Shown piece by piece: positions 9,652-22,611 of a stretch of DNA of 64,000 nucleotides; the first letter of the stretch is position 1; every line of letters starts with the position of its first letter. Source of the DNA: Halichondria panicea (Eukaryota > Porifera > Demospongiae > Suberitida > Halichondriidae); assembly GCF_963675165.1 (NCBI RefSeq), contig NC_087382.1, forward strand, positions 5,495,963 to 5,559,962. Direction: 5' to 3'. The notes beneath the pieces are model-generated. The model ran no database searches. It had not been told where the DNA came from and saw nothing but the letters and a program-made list of their open reading frames with translations. The position numbers and the translations under genes are program-made.

Positions 9652-11211
9652 TCAATGCTGAGCTGACAAGTATCGATCATAGACCTCCTCCACAACAGCT
9701 TGTGCATTGTAGTCCTCGTCTCTAACTCTCCTCTTGTACCAGCAAGCCAGGAGGCAGTACAAGATGAATCCAAACAAACTGATGCCTGTCTTCACTCCGA
9801 ATATGACCAGCGAGTATTTTAAGTCTAATTCTAAATTTATCACTATAATATAAAAGATTAAAACAAGTACATTCGTGTAGCCAGTTAGAAGCCCTCTCAT
9901 TCTGTACGGAGCTTGAGCACAAACTAACTCCAGCATAGCGCAAATGAGTATCATTCGTAGCAAACCGTTTGATATTGAAGTTAAGTACAATATAACAACC
10001 ATTTGTTTGTTCATTAAGTATTGAGTTAAGCTCAAACGTATAACGAGAAAAGTGATGTTGAGAATGGTATTCACAAAAGACACTAGGCCAATTCTTTTTA
10101 GAATACTCGGAAACTTGTTTTTGAATATCGGGTAAATAACAAACTCGTTAATCAAGGTACATATCATTCCGTACCACCAAGTGTTGTAGGTTACCAAGCC
10201 AATTAATAGCGAATTACAATAGGTTGAACCTAGTGGATTTATCTTTGCAATCATTCGTGAGTTATTGAGCATAAGAGGGAAGCAGACAAACCATAGTGAA
10301 ATACTGAGAGTAAACAAACGTAAAATTGTCTTCACATCTTCGACTTGCTCTGTAGTGAATGGACCACCGTATCTCGACTTTCCCAGGTCCATTCTTGAAG
10401 GTACGTCTTCCTCCCAGTAGGTGAGAGCACTGCGATTGAGGGGAGCTTTGTGCTTGGCTGCAAACTTGAGAACTTGGTAGATGGTTTTTATAGCTTGTGG
10501 TGAATTGGGCTCAATAATCAACCATGACTTGGCTAAGATGAAATCCAAAACAAGAATGATACTCATGCATAAAGGTGGTACAATTAACAATAGCTGGGTA
10601 CTATTTGTGTTGTGAAGCACACTTGTGCAACTCTTTGAGAGACAATAAACGGCAATAAAACTGAGCCACATGCCAACAAAAATACTGAAAATGTACCAAG
10701 CAATGAATGCAGTGATGCTTGAGGAAGAGGCATCTGGCATTTGGTCCAAACCAAGCTGTAGTGAAGTTACAATGGAGGCTACCAACCCCACCATAAAGAT
10801 GCTACCCCCCAAAGTAAACAAAGTATAGGCTACGTAGTAATTTTGGAAGTTCGTGGGGACTAGAAGAAATGCGCTGAAAGCCATTTTTGTGAGAAATAAC
10901 AGTATCCAACCAATTCGAAGTACTTTGTAGTTTCCAAGTCTTGCATCTGCTACCCACCCTGATATAACACTTGCCAGCAAGCCAAACAAACAAACAGGAA
11001 TACCAATCCACCATTTCTGGAAGTTGTGTTCCTTTATGTAGCTGGAAAGTATGCTTAATAATGTGAAGCATGCTATGCTTGCCAAAGTAACATTGAACAG
11101 GAGAAAAAACGCTCCCTTAGAGTAAAACCATCTTACTTGATAGTGACATTTGCAGCGGTGTCTTGTCTTTGGTAGATTCAAACTTCTACTTGTAGAATTA
11201 AACTGATTCAT
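9652..11211 (-). CDS. POT/SLC15-like peptide-transporter family protein (copy 4, intact, nested in intron)
   Basis: Single-exon gene for a 519-residue paralogue of the 965-2527 protein, on the strand opposite to its host DNAJC13 intron. It keeps GWVADARLGNY, LGLDQMPDASSSSIT, the loop from KFAAKHKAPLNRSALTYWEE to VEDVKTILRL, AQAPYRMRG and the tail WYKRRVRDEDYNA...VYDRYLSAQH. The transmembrane segments are far more diverged from the other copies than the loop and tail are, which are almost identical even at the DNA level. The helix-1 region again reads VRWFYSKGAF rather than ExxER. The start ATG at 11211 gives MNQFNSTS, aligning with MRQTNSTS of the paralogues. The upstream 300 bp do not resemble the conserved 5' flank of the plus-strand copies. 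Confidence 0.85.
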   Translation of the reverse strand: MNQFNSTSRSLNLPKTRHRCKCHYQVRWFYSKGAFFLLFNVTLASIACFTLLSILSSYIKEHNFQKWWIGIPVCLFGLLASVISGWVADARLGNYKVLRIGWILLFLTKMAFSAFLLVPTNFQNYYVAYTLFTLGGSIFMVGLVASIVTSLQLGLDQMPDASSSSITAFIAWYIFSIFVGMWLSFIAVYCLSKSCTSVLHNTNSTQLLLIVPPLCMSIILVLDFILAKSWLIIEPNSPQAIKTIYQVLKFAAKHKAPLNRSALTYWEEDVPSRMDLGKSRYGGPFTTEQVEDVKTILRLFTLSISLWFVCFPLMLNNSRMIAKINPLGSTYCNSLLIGLVTYNTWWYGMICTLINEFVIYPIFKNKFPSILKRIGLVSFVNTILNITFLVIRLSLTQYLMNKQMVVILYLTSISNGLLRMILICAMLELVCAQAPYRMRGLLTGYTNVLVLIFYIIVINLELDLKYSLVIFGVKTGISLFGFILYCLLACWYKRRVRDEDYNAQAVVEEVYDRYLSAQH

Positions 11212-11539
11212 TTCTCTCGAACTTGCAAATCACATGCACTAAATCAAATGAACCAAACTGTTGTTGATGTTCATTCATGCTAAAAAGAAACACATGTCAT
11301 GTGTGTATATGTAGTACTTCATTGTTTTCATGGAAAATGAAAGGTACAATACAGTAACTGTGTGTGCAGCATGGGCGTTCGTTTTTCTTGCTATTCGTAT
11401 CTGCTCAGTTAGTAGTTTTCTAGAGCCTAGTAACTTGAATAATTATACTTACCGTGATACTATCCCATGGTAACATGCAGCTATGAAATTTGAATTGTGA
11501 CTTTGCAGGTGACCTAACCTATATAAAATTTAATATTAA

Positions 11540-12440
11540 CCCTTTCCCTGCTTTAATTAAAAGTGAATATTCGCATATTTTGTTTAAAAAATTTATAACT
11601 CATGAACCGTATATTAAAAACACTTGTAACAAAGTTCCACAGGTAGAACCGGACCTGTCGCATTCATGGAATCATCATTGTTGCCTAGCAACCAACCACC
11701 ACCCCACAAATAACAATTGTTAACAAAAATTTATAATTATGTACACAAACAATATTGTGTGATGTTACGAAGTGACTGAACACATGATATAAGTGTTCAG
11801 AATGTTCTCACGGTGACATGGCTGACTCAGGACTCAATCAGGATCTGCAGAAACTTGTATTTGAGGTTCTATCGGCAGACACCCTTTTCCCGGGAAATAT
11901 TTTCTTCACCTACACACAGGTTTATAAGTTTAATGGTGGCTCATGATGTCCACTGTTGTACTAACTAGCCTAAACAAACCTATAGTGAAGCTATCAAGAC
12001 TACAAATGCTACTCTATAGTGACTTACCAGGTTCAGGAAGATGGTCCACCTCAAGTGCGTCTTCCTCAGGATTCTCAGGCTCTTTCTTTTTAGCTTGACC
12101 TCTGAAAGGAAGCTTCCTACCTAGCTATGATCCCAGTCACTGTCCTCTCACTCTACAAGGCCATAGGCATCTATATTCTCACTCTCTAGCTTCCCTAGAA
12201 CCTCCCTGAGGTTGTACTACGAAGATCTTGTAGCAATTATAAAACGGTCACTTTTCTTTCGACAATTCTGATCGAACCGTACCTCGAAGCAAAATATTAA
12301 AAATACCACGAGGAAGAGCAGCTCAATGCGCATGTGCTGGTACCTGCAGCGTGCGCATAGCTCCAACACAGCGTGCACAACGATTTTTTGAAATTTATCA
12401 GTAGCCATGCCGACTATAGTCGGCTAAAGCGGGGAAAGGG
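11540..12440. mobile_element. piggyBac-like non-autonomous element with TTAA duplication
   Basis: A 901-bp element flanked by TTAA on both sides (11536-11539 and 12441-12444). The ends CCCTTTCCCTGCTTTA and TAAAGCGGGGAAAGGG form imperfect terminal inverted repeats with the CCC...GGG ends typical of piggyBac elements. The right end adds a perfect 16-bp palindrome GCCGACTATAGTCGGC (12406-12421). No transposase is seen. The interior has exon-like coding pieces: on plus, an ATG at 11818 with 34 codons then CAG|GT; on minus, 12408 down (MATDKFQKIVVHAVLELC...) and 12027-12108 (RGQAKKKEPENPEEDALEVD) ending in GTAAGT. These may be captured host exons. Confidence 0.7.
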
Positions 12441-15400
12441 TTAACTGCACTGGAATTTGTACAGTGAAATAAAATCTGAATACCATAACACAATAGTGGG
12501 TCAACTTGGCGAGGAAATTCGTTTGGTAAATCTTGATAGGATTAATTGTGTTCGTTTGATAGCGCACGTTATCAACAATGCATGCTCAGCAAAATCCCTA
12601 TTTTATAGAATGTGCATGCAATTGCTATAGCAGCTCGCCATGTTTACCCACTATGTGATTATAATCGGTGCTTATTATAATTATATTTTATGGAAATGTC
12701 TTGTGTTATTGGATGCCATTGAGTTAATTTGGGGACAAGTTCATCTTTACGTGTGTATATCGCTGCAGTTGGTGTCAAGTGTGACAGGGAACAAGAGTTG
12801 TGTGTCCATGCAGCATTGCAGAGTCCAACGTCCTGCAGTACCTCTTACTGGTGCTCTACATGCTTCCCACTTGTAAGTCGCTATACATGACCGTGTAAAT
12901 ATCCGTTGCAGCTAGTATATGAATTTACCAGTTCAACTTTTGAGTGAAGGACACTTATAAAGTCACGACTTTGTAGATACATTTTCAAAAGGGTTGTATA
13001 TGCAATGACTAATTTATGGGCAAAAGTACTGTCCTCCGTCTTTTTTCACTGATTTTTATCCCCATAAATCGAGCCTGTACACAACCACTATACATACAGC
13101 GTGCATGCATGACATGGCTTCTTATAATTATATCGCTTTGTCTTGTGTTGCAGCCCATGAATTGGTACTGGAAGTGTTCCAAGCCCTCACTTCAAACACT
13201 CAGATTGTCAAGGAGAGCATTCAAAAAGGTTGGGCTTGCATATTACACACACATAAGCACACACATTACTTGACACAGTGTTTACTTGGTGTGTCCTGTA
13301 CAGCATGTGCCTCGTTACTGAATGGCTTGTACGTATCATTGGCATGCACATTATTTTCCATATTCTACATTACCTTAATATGTGTACATGTATACATTTC
13401 AGAGATCCATCCGTAAATAGAATACCTGCGATCTGCCATCGTAACAAGAATGCCTTGCCTGGTTGCATGGTTGGACAGAAAACACAGATACTAACTGGTG
13501 TACTACTAAAGGCTTCTCTGCCCATACAGGTGCCCTGATTTACCTCCTTCAGTTGTTCTGCAACTCTCAGAACCCGACCGTTCGTGAAGAGACTGCCTCC
13601 CTTCTTGCCAAGATGATCACTGACAAATTGGTGGGTCCTAAAGTGAGAATTGTCCTCTCCAAGTTCTTACCTCTAATCTTCATGGACGCCATGAGAGACA
13701 ACTCTGAGGCCAGCGTTCACATGTTCGAGAGTGAGTAAACACAAATTAAGGATTAAACTGTGAATTGGTGCATATAGTAGCTCCTAGTTAAGTACCAAAG
13801 GGTCACGCTCTAGGAAATTGCACTAACGGTTACTTGTACCATAGTTTGAAAACTTGTTTTGTTTGTGAATTTAGGTGTTTTAGTTCTCTTGCTCAGTTGA
13901 AAGAACCTCTTTAAAAGTGTGAAATGGTGATGTAGCTTCGTTAATTAAGGTCACGCTTTAGTGCATTAATGGTTACTGGTATGTAGGTTGAAAAACCAGG
14001 TTGTTATGCTTGTGTCAAACACTAAATGAATGCACGCAATTACTTTCATTATTATATTATTCGGTGTTTTAGTTCTCTTGCTCAATTAAAATAAACTCTT
14101 TGTAATTTCAGACAATCAGGAGAACCCGGAGCTGATTTGGAACGACGAGGCCAGAGAGAAAGTGTCAGGAGTAGTGTCTAAAATGAACAAGGAGTGAGTT
14201 GAGAGTTTCAGTGGTTTACAATGTACGTTGTATTGACTCGAGTGTTGTTCACAAGTTTTTTTCGGTAGAAAACAATTTAGAAGGGTCCTTAATGTGTGAT
14301 ATGGATTTTGAAACAACTTCATAAATAATGTGCAGTAAAGTAAATCCCAAGTAAAAAGATGCATTCTGTAACTGTATAACGATCTCATGGTATGTTAGTT
14401 TGAATAACTTTTTTCCCTATAATAGGTTCTCCCTCAAGCAGAAGGAAGACCCCGACACTCTGTGGAGGTTGCCCGACAATTTTGAGGTGGTCTATTCACA
14501 GGTACAAGGGGAGATCATGGTGGGCGGAGTCTTCTTAAGGATATTTATATCGCAGCCTACCTTGGGTGAGTGTCAACTGATTGACTAAACGTACTAGATG
14601 CTCCTAGCTATTGCTGTTATGCGTTGTATGATCATGTACGTATCTGCCTTTACATGTAGCATAATTTTATTGTGTAGGTTCTGAGGAAACCAAAGGAGTT
14701 TCTGATATCACTACTCGACAAGTTTGGGCGGCTCTCACAGTCTGCTCATCCTGATGTGAGTGAATATTTTATGTGCTAAATGTGTGTGTGTTTTATAGTA
14801 GTCACATACTGTTGTTACGGTACATTTGTTGAGGGGTTAATTAGAAAAGATATGCAATTATTAAAATGTATGTATAATAAATTATTTATTGTTACACCAA
14901 AATTCCATTCAAATTTATTCTGCGTTTACACTGTATAACTCCAATTGTCAGACTTACTATCCTAACCCCCCCCACCTCCAGGGAGAGATCCTGGAGACAG
15001 TGACAGAGGCTTGTGTTTGTCTCTTTACTGCCCAACCATCACTAGCGGACCAGGTAAGCTCCTAGAGTAATGGAAGCTAGCCCCTCTTAACGATCACCCG
15101 TGCGTGGTGGAAAGGTCAACCATGCATGCATGTACCATAACAAATTAATTGATAATTATTCTGTAATTATCAGTCCTCTCAATCTATTTCCGGTTCTTGT
15201 TCTAACTAAACTATCATTTTTAATTATAATGTTGTTCAAGTTCCACCGCTGGGTCACATTCCCAGGATCCTGGCCCGAATGAAGGCTGACAACGAAGTTA
15301 TTCCAAAAGCTTGTCTTCAGGTCACACACATACTGGCAGACAGCGAGGTAAAAATACAATACATTCATAATACAACTGTACAAGTAATAAGAGTCAAACG

Positions 15401-16147
15401 TACCTGCTACACGTTATGTAATGTTGCTCACCATTCTCATTATTTTACCTTTGATCTAGTGAAGCACTTTTTCTGTCTAAGCTTGCGGGTTGTACAAAAT
15501 TAATGAATGTGTCAAGCTTGTCTTAGTTTCTCGTTTTCTGTGGTTACTGTACCAGCAAAATAATAATTTAGCTCGATAAGCTTTTATTTTCTGTTGCCAG
15601 TATTGAGTTGGTTGTTAAGGTTTCTCTTAACTTTCACAGGTTTGTGTGCGAACGATGTCCAAGTGTGACACAGTGGTTCCGTTGATCTGTGCCATGAAGA
15701 AGAGGAAAGACAGTGTACACGTTGCCGCAGAGACCATCAAAAAGCTGTATGACCTCATGATTCCCGAGTTAGTGGTACAGGTATGTGAATCGTATGGAAT
15801 ACTAGGAACTATAATTGATTGACATATTCACATACGTGTTAATAAATGACTCCTCCCTGTTCCACGTACACAGGCCGTGAATGGAGAGTTGATCCCGTTC
15901 CTACTGAAGCTGCTTGAGGATCCTCTGTCTGAGTGTGACAAGCCGTCAGCCGCTAAAGCACTCATAGCTGAGTCCCTCAAGAACATGGCTAAAGACCTTG
16001 CCAATGGAGAGAGGGTCAGTATATAGCTCAAAACAAAATAGTACCCCACAGATTAATCATAGTTGAACCATAATTATGTATACAGCTTGAGGATGTACCT
16101 GTACATGTACATTGTAGCTCTTCTATGATCATTAGTATGAACCAAAA

Positions 16148-17180
<1,033 letters not shown>

Positions 17181-17774
17181 ACCCATCCCCATTATCAGAT
17201 ACTACCACCACAAAACCACCTGGCCCAGACAATACAGCCTTATAAGATAAGCCTCCCTCAAGGTCAGATTTAGTTTACACAAGTACATAGCCATGCAAGC
17301 TAAGTTGAAGTATTACAGCAGCCAATATCAAGTCTAAGATAAGTTCTATACTTTATGTCAGCATTACCTCCAATGTGAATATAGCTTACAATCAGCATGG
17401 CCCCAAATGAATAGCTTACAACCATTATTTAGTTCTGAATGCAATTGCAACAGATGAATGGGGAGGGTTGGTGCACCGTTAAAGACTCTTTAACCCATCA
17501 TTCTCGGCTCTCAAGGCCGAGCATCTGTTTGCTTTTTCTATATCTGTATGGTTTTGTGCTGTCTAATTTTTTTGTTTTTGTTTTTTGTTTCTGGTAAATC
17601 CTTGTCGTAAATACACTTATTAGCATCAGATGTCAATATGATTTAAAACTAAATTAAGCGAGCATCCCGTTTGAGCTAGTAATATGAGCAGTGGACACAA
17701 TTCCACCCAAAAGTTATTTATTATTTTCTTATAATTTTATTTTGAAACCTCAAAACACACACACACATCCACAG
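17181..17774 (+). other. remainder of last DNAJC13 intron
   Basis: No gene is seen. It ends in a short CA run (about 17755-17766) followed by TCCACAG, the acceptor of the last DNAJC13 exon. Confidence 0.5.
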
Positions 17775-18005
17775 ATATTAGAGATACTGGAAAAATCCCC
17801 TGTGTGGTCGGCGTACAAAGACCAGAAACATGATCTTTTTCTCTCCAACACGACTGTATCTGGTTACCTTACGGGTCCGTCTGGCGTAGCTGGTTACCTC
17901 ACGGCTGGAACCTCGTCGTCGGCTAACAATGCAAACAGTTCTGCCCCATCCCCACTAGAGCCGCCGGAGGACGCACCCACTGGCGATGATGACGATGATG
18001 ACTAG

Positions 18006-19010
18006 CTGTATCTTAGGTTGTTATATAATTGTATTTGAGTTGTGAGTACAAAAACTGCTTTCTATTTTTAAAGTCTGTAATAATTAATAATTGTATCGTG
18101 GATTTTGAGGTACATAATACATTTTAATTTTGATTATGGTAAAGATCATGCAGTTAAAAACTGATAATCATGTATGACTGTGAAGTGTCTCTTTGTGATG
18201 CCAGGAGTGCATGAATATTGAGTCATGCACTCCTAGGTCCTTCATAGGTAGACCTATACATTGTCGGGTGAAAAATCAGCTTCTTGCTTTTCATACATCC
18301 GTTTTCATCCGGCAGCTGTTTGATTATTTATAAGCGCCATGCACCATCATTCCAGAGGAATACGCTTATATGCATGCATGCATAAATTTAATGCGAACTT
18401 TGATCTGAACTGCAAACTTTGATCTGAACTAAGAGCTGCCTCAGATCCAAATCACGTACAGTTCACATCACCAGGATGTGAGGAACTTGTTCCGGTTCTT
18501 CAACATTATAATTAAAAATGATAGTCCATGCAATTCTAAAAAAAATTTGGCATGTGACATTTGCAATATAATTTATGATCTGTGTCTGATCAATTGCATA
18601 AGATTCTGTTGAAGTTTCACCATGCTCTAGTGTAAATTATTGTTTTTATGTCAGGTAACCTGCATGAACGTATATGCATGATTGTCTTCAGCATATCAAG
18701 TCTCTGCTGCTCATACTGCATGCATGATGTAAACCACATTGAAAATAATAACCAACACCAACCCATTTTGTTTACGTCCTTTTAATTTAACCATTAGATC
18801 TAGCTACATGCTTATTTTAACTCCAACTGTGTTCCTTAGTTTGAAGAACTGAAGAGATATCATTGAGCGGCTCAACCAGCCCTATACTTCCTCCCATTTT
18901 AGCCTTATTTGTACACTTTCTTCCCCAAATCGTATACATTTAGATCGCTTTTTTTCTATTTTCAACTCAACCCTAATACTAGACGTCTAAGGCTTGACAA
19001 ATACAAGTGC
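18006..19010. other. intergenic spacer 3' of DNAJC13 fragment
   Basis: About 1 kb of AT-rich sequence. A small tandem repeat of AACTTTGATCTGAACT lies near 18408-18430. No coding potential or recognisable element is seen. Confidence 0.5.
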
Positions 19011-19014
19011 TATA

Positions 19015-19430
19015 CGGTATAATTATACTTGATATTTCTCTGTGGCTGTTTTAGTTTCATTTTCCAGTATATATAATTATGTATTAGACGGTGCAATTAT
19101 ATTAACTGTATGAATGTGGTATGAGGTTTGTTTTGACCGTTAATGGGAGAGGTATTTTGTTTTTCCAAATGCACATATTCACCATTCTTCGCCATGTAGT
19201 ATATATGCAAACAGTTTGTCAATGGGCACTTATTTTGATGCTTTTTGAGCTTGTATTAACAATCAATGGGATATTAATACTGAAAATTAAAGCAATAACA
19301 TGACTCTGCTCATGACTATATTTAGTCAAGTAGTAAACCACTTCGTTCAACATTTACATACGTATATACATGCACAAGTGCATTGCATGATTGTGCATGC
19401 ATGTGCATATATATATGCAAGAACTATATT
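19015..19430 (+). promoter_or_regulatory. conserved POT 5' flank, copy U1 (orphaned)
   Basis: This flank is shared with 22612-23265 (before the intact gene at 23415) and 25930-26553 (before the truncated gene at 27961). Landmarks are TATACTTGATATTTCTCTG, GGCTGTTTTAGTTTCATTTTCC, TTTGTCAATGGGCACTTATTTTG, ACAATC(G/A)ATGGGATATTAATACTG and GCAAGAACTATA. Conservation over about 400 bp through non-coding DNA suggests recent tandem duplication and probably the promoter. Here it is cut off from its gene by an insertion and drives only a 5' fragment. Confidence 0.7.
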
Positions 19431-20783
19431 ATTCAGTAGGTTTTACATAGGATTGGCAGTGGGTTTGCCCGTGTTTAGCAATATTTCACTTATTTTGACT
19501 AGTGTTCAAACTGTTCTATCTCTACAGGGAAAGGCCACATCAAGAAACTGAATAGACAGATAGTTTATTTAGCCTTTTCTCTCTTTGTATCTCTCATTTC
19601 ATAATCCATGAACGTTTTAAATGTATGAATATTGTCATTTTAAAAATTGCACTATTTCGACGTTTCACCGCTTGTTGTCTGACTGACTAAGTAAGTGAGT
19701 AAGTAAGTAAGTAAGTTTCTTGCCCAGCATTTACTCCAAGTACAGCCCTCTCCAGGACATTCTGCACAGGGTTTCCAAACGACTACAACCTGGATTACAA
19801 AGCGCTTCTTCAGATTTGCGATTGCTTCCACGAGGCAGATGACCTCTCAGTCTCTATTTCTCTTACCTAGACAATTCCGCCATCTTTAATGACTCAGCAA
19901 TTGTGTTGTGGCCAAAATTAATAATAGATAGGCGTGGTTAAGAAACCGTGTGCCTAAATAAAATCACTGGGTGATGAGTTCGAGTGCAGGCTTTTCCAGA
20001 GCCTGAGGTGTTGCTTTTCTTCACACTGTTCAGCTCTAGCTCCCTTTCTCTGGCAAGCATGTTATATGCACTGGCTAGATATCATGCTCTTAAAATGGCT
20101 GTCATTTAATACTGATTCACAAATTCAACATTTCAAGCAATATTATTCATTACTAGTCCAGAGATATTCTAGAAGATATCTGATTAGTCCTTTCTTCTCT
20201 TCTTGAACTGCTGTACTACCTCTTGACGTTCCACTTGTACTGAAAAAGAAAGGGAATCCAACTAGAAAAACATTTGCAATGTGAAAAATTGCTAGGATTG
20301 GCCAGCTAGGGAACCACAAAAAAGCGTGGAAACCAATCCGTTACAACGTCATGAACATGTACAATACATAGTATATAGACTGTGTTCCAGATCCATCTAC
20401 CAGCTTCCATCCACCACATCATTCCATGCATGCAGGTCACCAGTACGGTCCGTGCATGTTACTACGCATGGATATGGACTGTGTGTACCTGTGCTCAACA
20501 CTGCATGTATTAGGAACATCAATTAATTCATCACAAATCATCATGATTATATGCCCGCACATTCCAAAATGGATGTAATAAAAGGATTGGTCATCACCCA
20601 CCAGTAAAAATTGCGTATTTATATTATATTGGCCGGGAAAACATGGAAAACTACCAGTACATGTGATTGACGTTGTAACGGATTGGAGTTATGCTCTCGT
20701 TGGATTTCTTGTTTCCACGCTTTTTTGTGGTTCCCCTGGCCAATCCTAGCAATTTTTCACATTGCAAATGTTTTTCTAGTTGG
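19431..20783. mobile_element. composite element X-M, copy 1
   Basis: A 1.35-kb unit inserted in the POT 5' flank between GAACTATATT and ATTTAGTATTAG. The same unit occurs inverted at 26554-27940. It consists of X (19431-20259, containing a (GTAA)n run near 19690-19718 and no open frame I recognise) and M (20260-20783). The ATT flanking both ends fits a short target duplication. No transposase is visible, so the class is unknown. Confidence 0.7.
20260..20783. mobile_element. MITE M with long terminal inverted repeats
   Basis: It begins CCAACTAGAAAAACATTTGC and ends with the reverse complement GCAAATGTTTTTCTAGTTGG. The inverted repeats extend about 95-100 bp inwards, through GCTAGGATTGGCC, CACAAAAAAGCGTGG and CCGTTACAACGTC. 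Both this copy and the one at 26554-27093 are bordered by AT dinucleotides. It is non-coding. Confidence 0.8.
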
Positions 20784-20889
20784 ATTTAGTATTAGTGTTT
20801 AGCAGCCATCCCTATATACATGTGCACTGTGTGTCTGTTATGAGACAAACTAACTCTACGAGCGGAGGCAGCCCTCTGGTATCAAGGAA
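20784..20889 (+). pseudogene. POT 5' fragment (5' motif plus first 17 codons)
   Basis: It contains GTGTTTAGCAGCCATCCC, the start codon at 20838 and codons matching the N-terminus through the LVSRN region. It then breaks off at 20889 into unrelated sequence. This is a truncated duplicate whose promoter copy (U1) has been displaced by the X-M insertion. Confidence 0.8.
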
Positions 20890-21219
20890 CCGTCAGGAAC
20901 TGTGATACAAGTCACTCTTCGCATTTTGCACATTCTATCATCTATACACTCCCTGCTTCTTTGGGCTTGAGTGGATTGACTTTCCTACTGCTTTGTTTTG
21001 CCATACAGTGTATTCGTGGTGCCCGCTCTAGCATTGGTCATGCTTTCAAAGCACCCTGGCACCAATGGACCTGGCTACCGAACTGCAAATAGGTTAAACT
21101 AATAATTACACTTGTGTGCGGTCTCTTTTTTTCTGTACTTAAAATGATTATGTGTTTTAAAGGGGGACACCCCCCCCAAAAAAAACTGGAAGAGCTTCTG
21201 CCCACTTGGAGTGGAAGTC

Positions 21220-21325
21220 AGTACATGTAATTATGTAGACTGGAAACCACTCCCTTCGCTCTGGGCTCTGGGGACTGGCAAGTTGCCGTGTTGAGAGTTG
21301 TCCTGTTGGAATGCAATTAGAACAA
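21220..21325 (+). mobile_element. retroelement fragment, inverted partner
   Basis: In one frame it reads LETTPFALGSGDWQVAVLRVV. This parallels LETTPLLLGERDWQAAVLKVV encoded on the minus strand at 21590-21690, so the two fragments are paralogous and in opposite orientations. Confidence 0.5.
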
Positions 21326-21472
21326 ACCACAAAATGCGTAATGCGTTGGTGATATTATTTCAGCCTCGATACACAGTAAAACACAGTAACAAAACATGTC
21401 AAATGAAAAGCATCTTCATGTAGAAATGACATAAATTTCTGTCATTTTAACACTAAAATACGATGATGCATT

Positions 21473-21765
21473 TCAAGTGTTTTTGCTGTGCAACAGACCA
21501 CCAGTGATGTACTTATACTCGAGGCCGATAATATTTGGTGCAGTAATAGTTAGCGTGTGGGCGGTGGCACATGAGTATTTGTGACGTTTACATTCTTCAC
21601 GCACTGGGACAACTTTCAACACAGCAGCTTGCCAGTCCCTTTCTCCCAAGAGAAGGGGAGTAGTTTCCAGTCTAGTAATGATGTACTTATTCCCACGGGG
21701 TGTCTCTTTTAGTGGGCCAATCAAAGCAATACCAATCCTGTGCCAGACACTACTGAAAGGCACAC
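21473..21765 (-). mobile_element. Ty3/gypsy-like integrase fragment
   Basis: The minus-strand open frame contains VWHRIGIALIGPLKETPRGNKYIIT. This matches the start of the retroviral-type integrase core of Ty3/gypsy retrotransposons (WxRxGxDLIGPLxxTxxGNKYI). The expected first catalytic Asp is replaced by Ala, and the frame does not continue into the rest of the core. No LTRs were seen. It is a dead fragment. Confidence 0.6.
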
Positions 21766-22611
21766 AGGTTTTTAAGAGTGAGATTGGTTCGTTGGCAAGC
21801 TATACAGAAGTCTTGTCTTGACGTAGTAGTTGTCAATGTAATGACATTGATCATTCCATTCCGGTAGTAGATCTACCTGTATAATATGAATGCATTTCAT
21901 TAAACTAGGGATACACTGGAGTGCAAACCTCGCATAAGAGTATGTGCATTCAATCTGGTAAAGACGTCATAATGGTCGACACACAAGAAAGATAAATTTA
22001 AGTTTGACCGTCCGGTTTAGCCACTCCTGGCTGTTGCTGCATGAGGTCTAAGACTGTGGACCGACATCCCTCAGCATCTGCCAAGACTCCACACCAAGTA
22101 TTAAAGCCTATACATGTTTACCAGAAGTCCAGGTAGTCGAGCTCCTTTTGCCTCGACTTCAACCATCACGCCACCACCGCCACAGATAACCTTGATAGGA
22201 CCCGAACATAACCTCTCTTCGCTCGGAATAATGCCTAGAGCTTATCTTCTCCCTGCATGGTTTTACTTCTCTCAAAATGCTTGTCTGAATGACAAGCAAG
22301 TTATGATCCTCTTTTTGTACCCTCATCTCTAATCCCCTACCTTTCTCTGCCACCATGCATGAGTACGTGTAGTAAAGAAGGCCATCATGAATTCTGAACT
22401 TCTCCTTATATATGCTTCACTTGGCCCCTTCACTTGCATTATGCTACTGTTCTATCTATGGTTATAGCCCCAGACAATAATAATACGCGACACCAGACAG
22501 GAAATGCGACACGAACGCTGTCCGGCATAGACCGTTTCTGCGCGCGCAATTAGTCCCCCCGGACCGAATTCTGGTCGGACTTTATTTCCTGTGACAAAAG
22601 TCTACTGTAAT

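Larger units (their letters stand above)
20890..22600. other. intergenic region with retrotransposon debris
   Basis: About 1.7 kb between POT copies. Apart from the retroelement fragments listed separately (21220-21325 and 21473-21765), I see no gene. A GC-rich patch with CGCGCGCAATTAG lies near 22535-22550. Confidence 0.5.

Noticed and set aside
12640-12876. 78-codon open frame as an independent gene
   Set aside because: Its second half is the DNAJC13 exon 12769-12872 and the first half is intron sequence.
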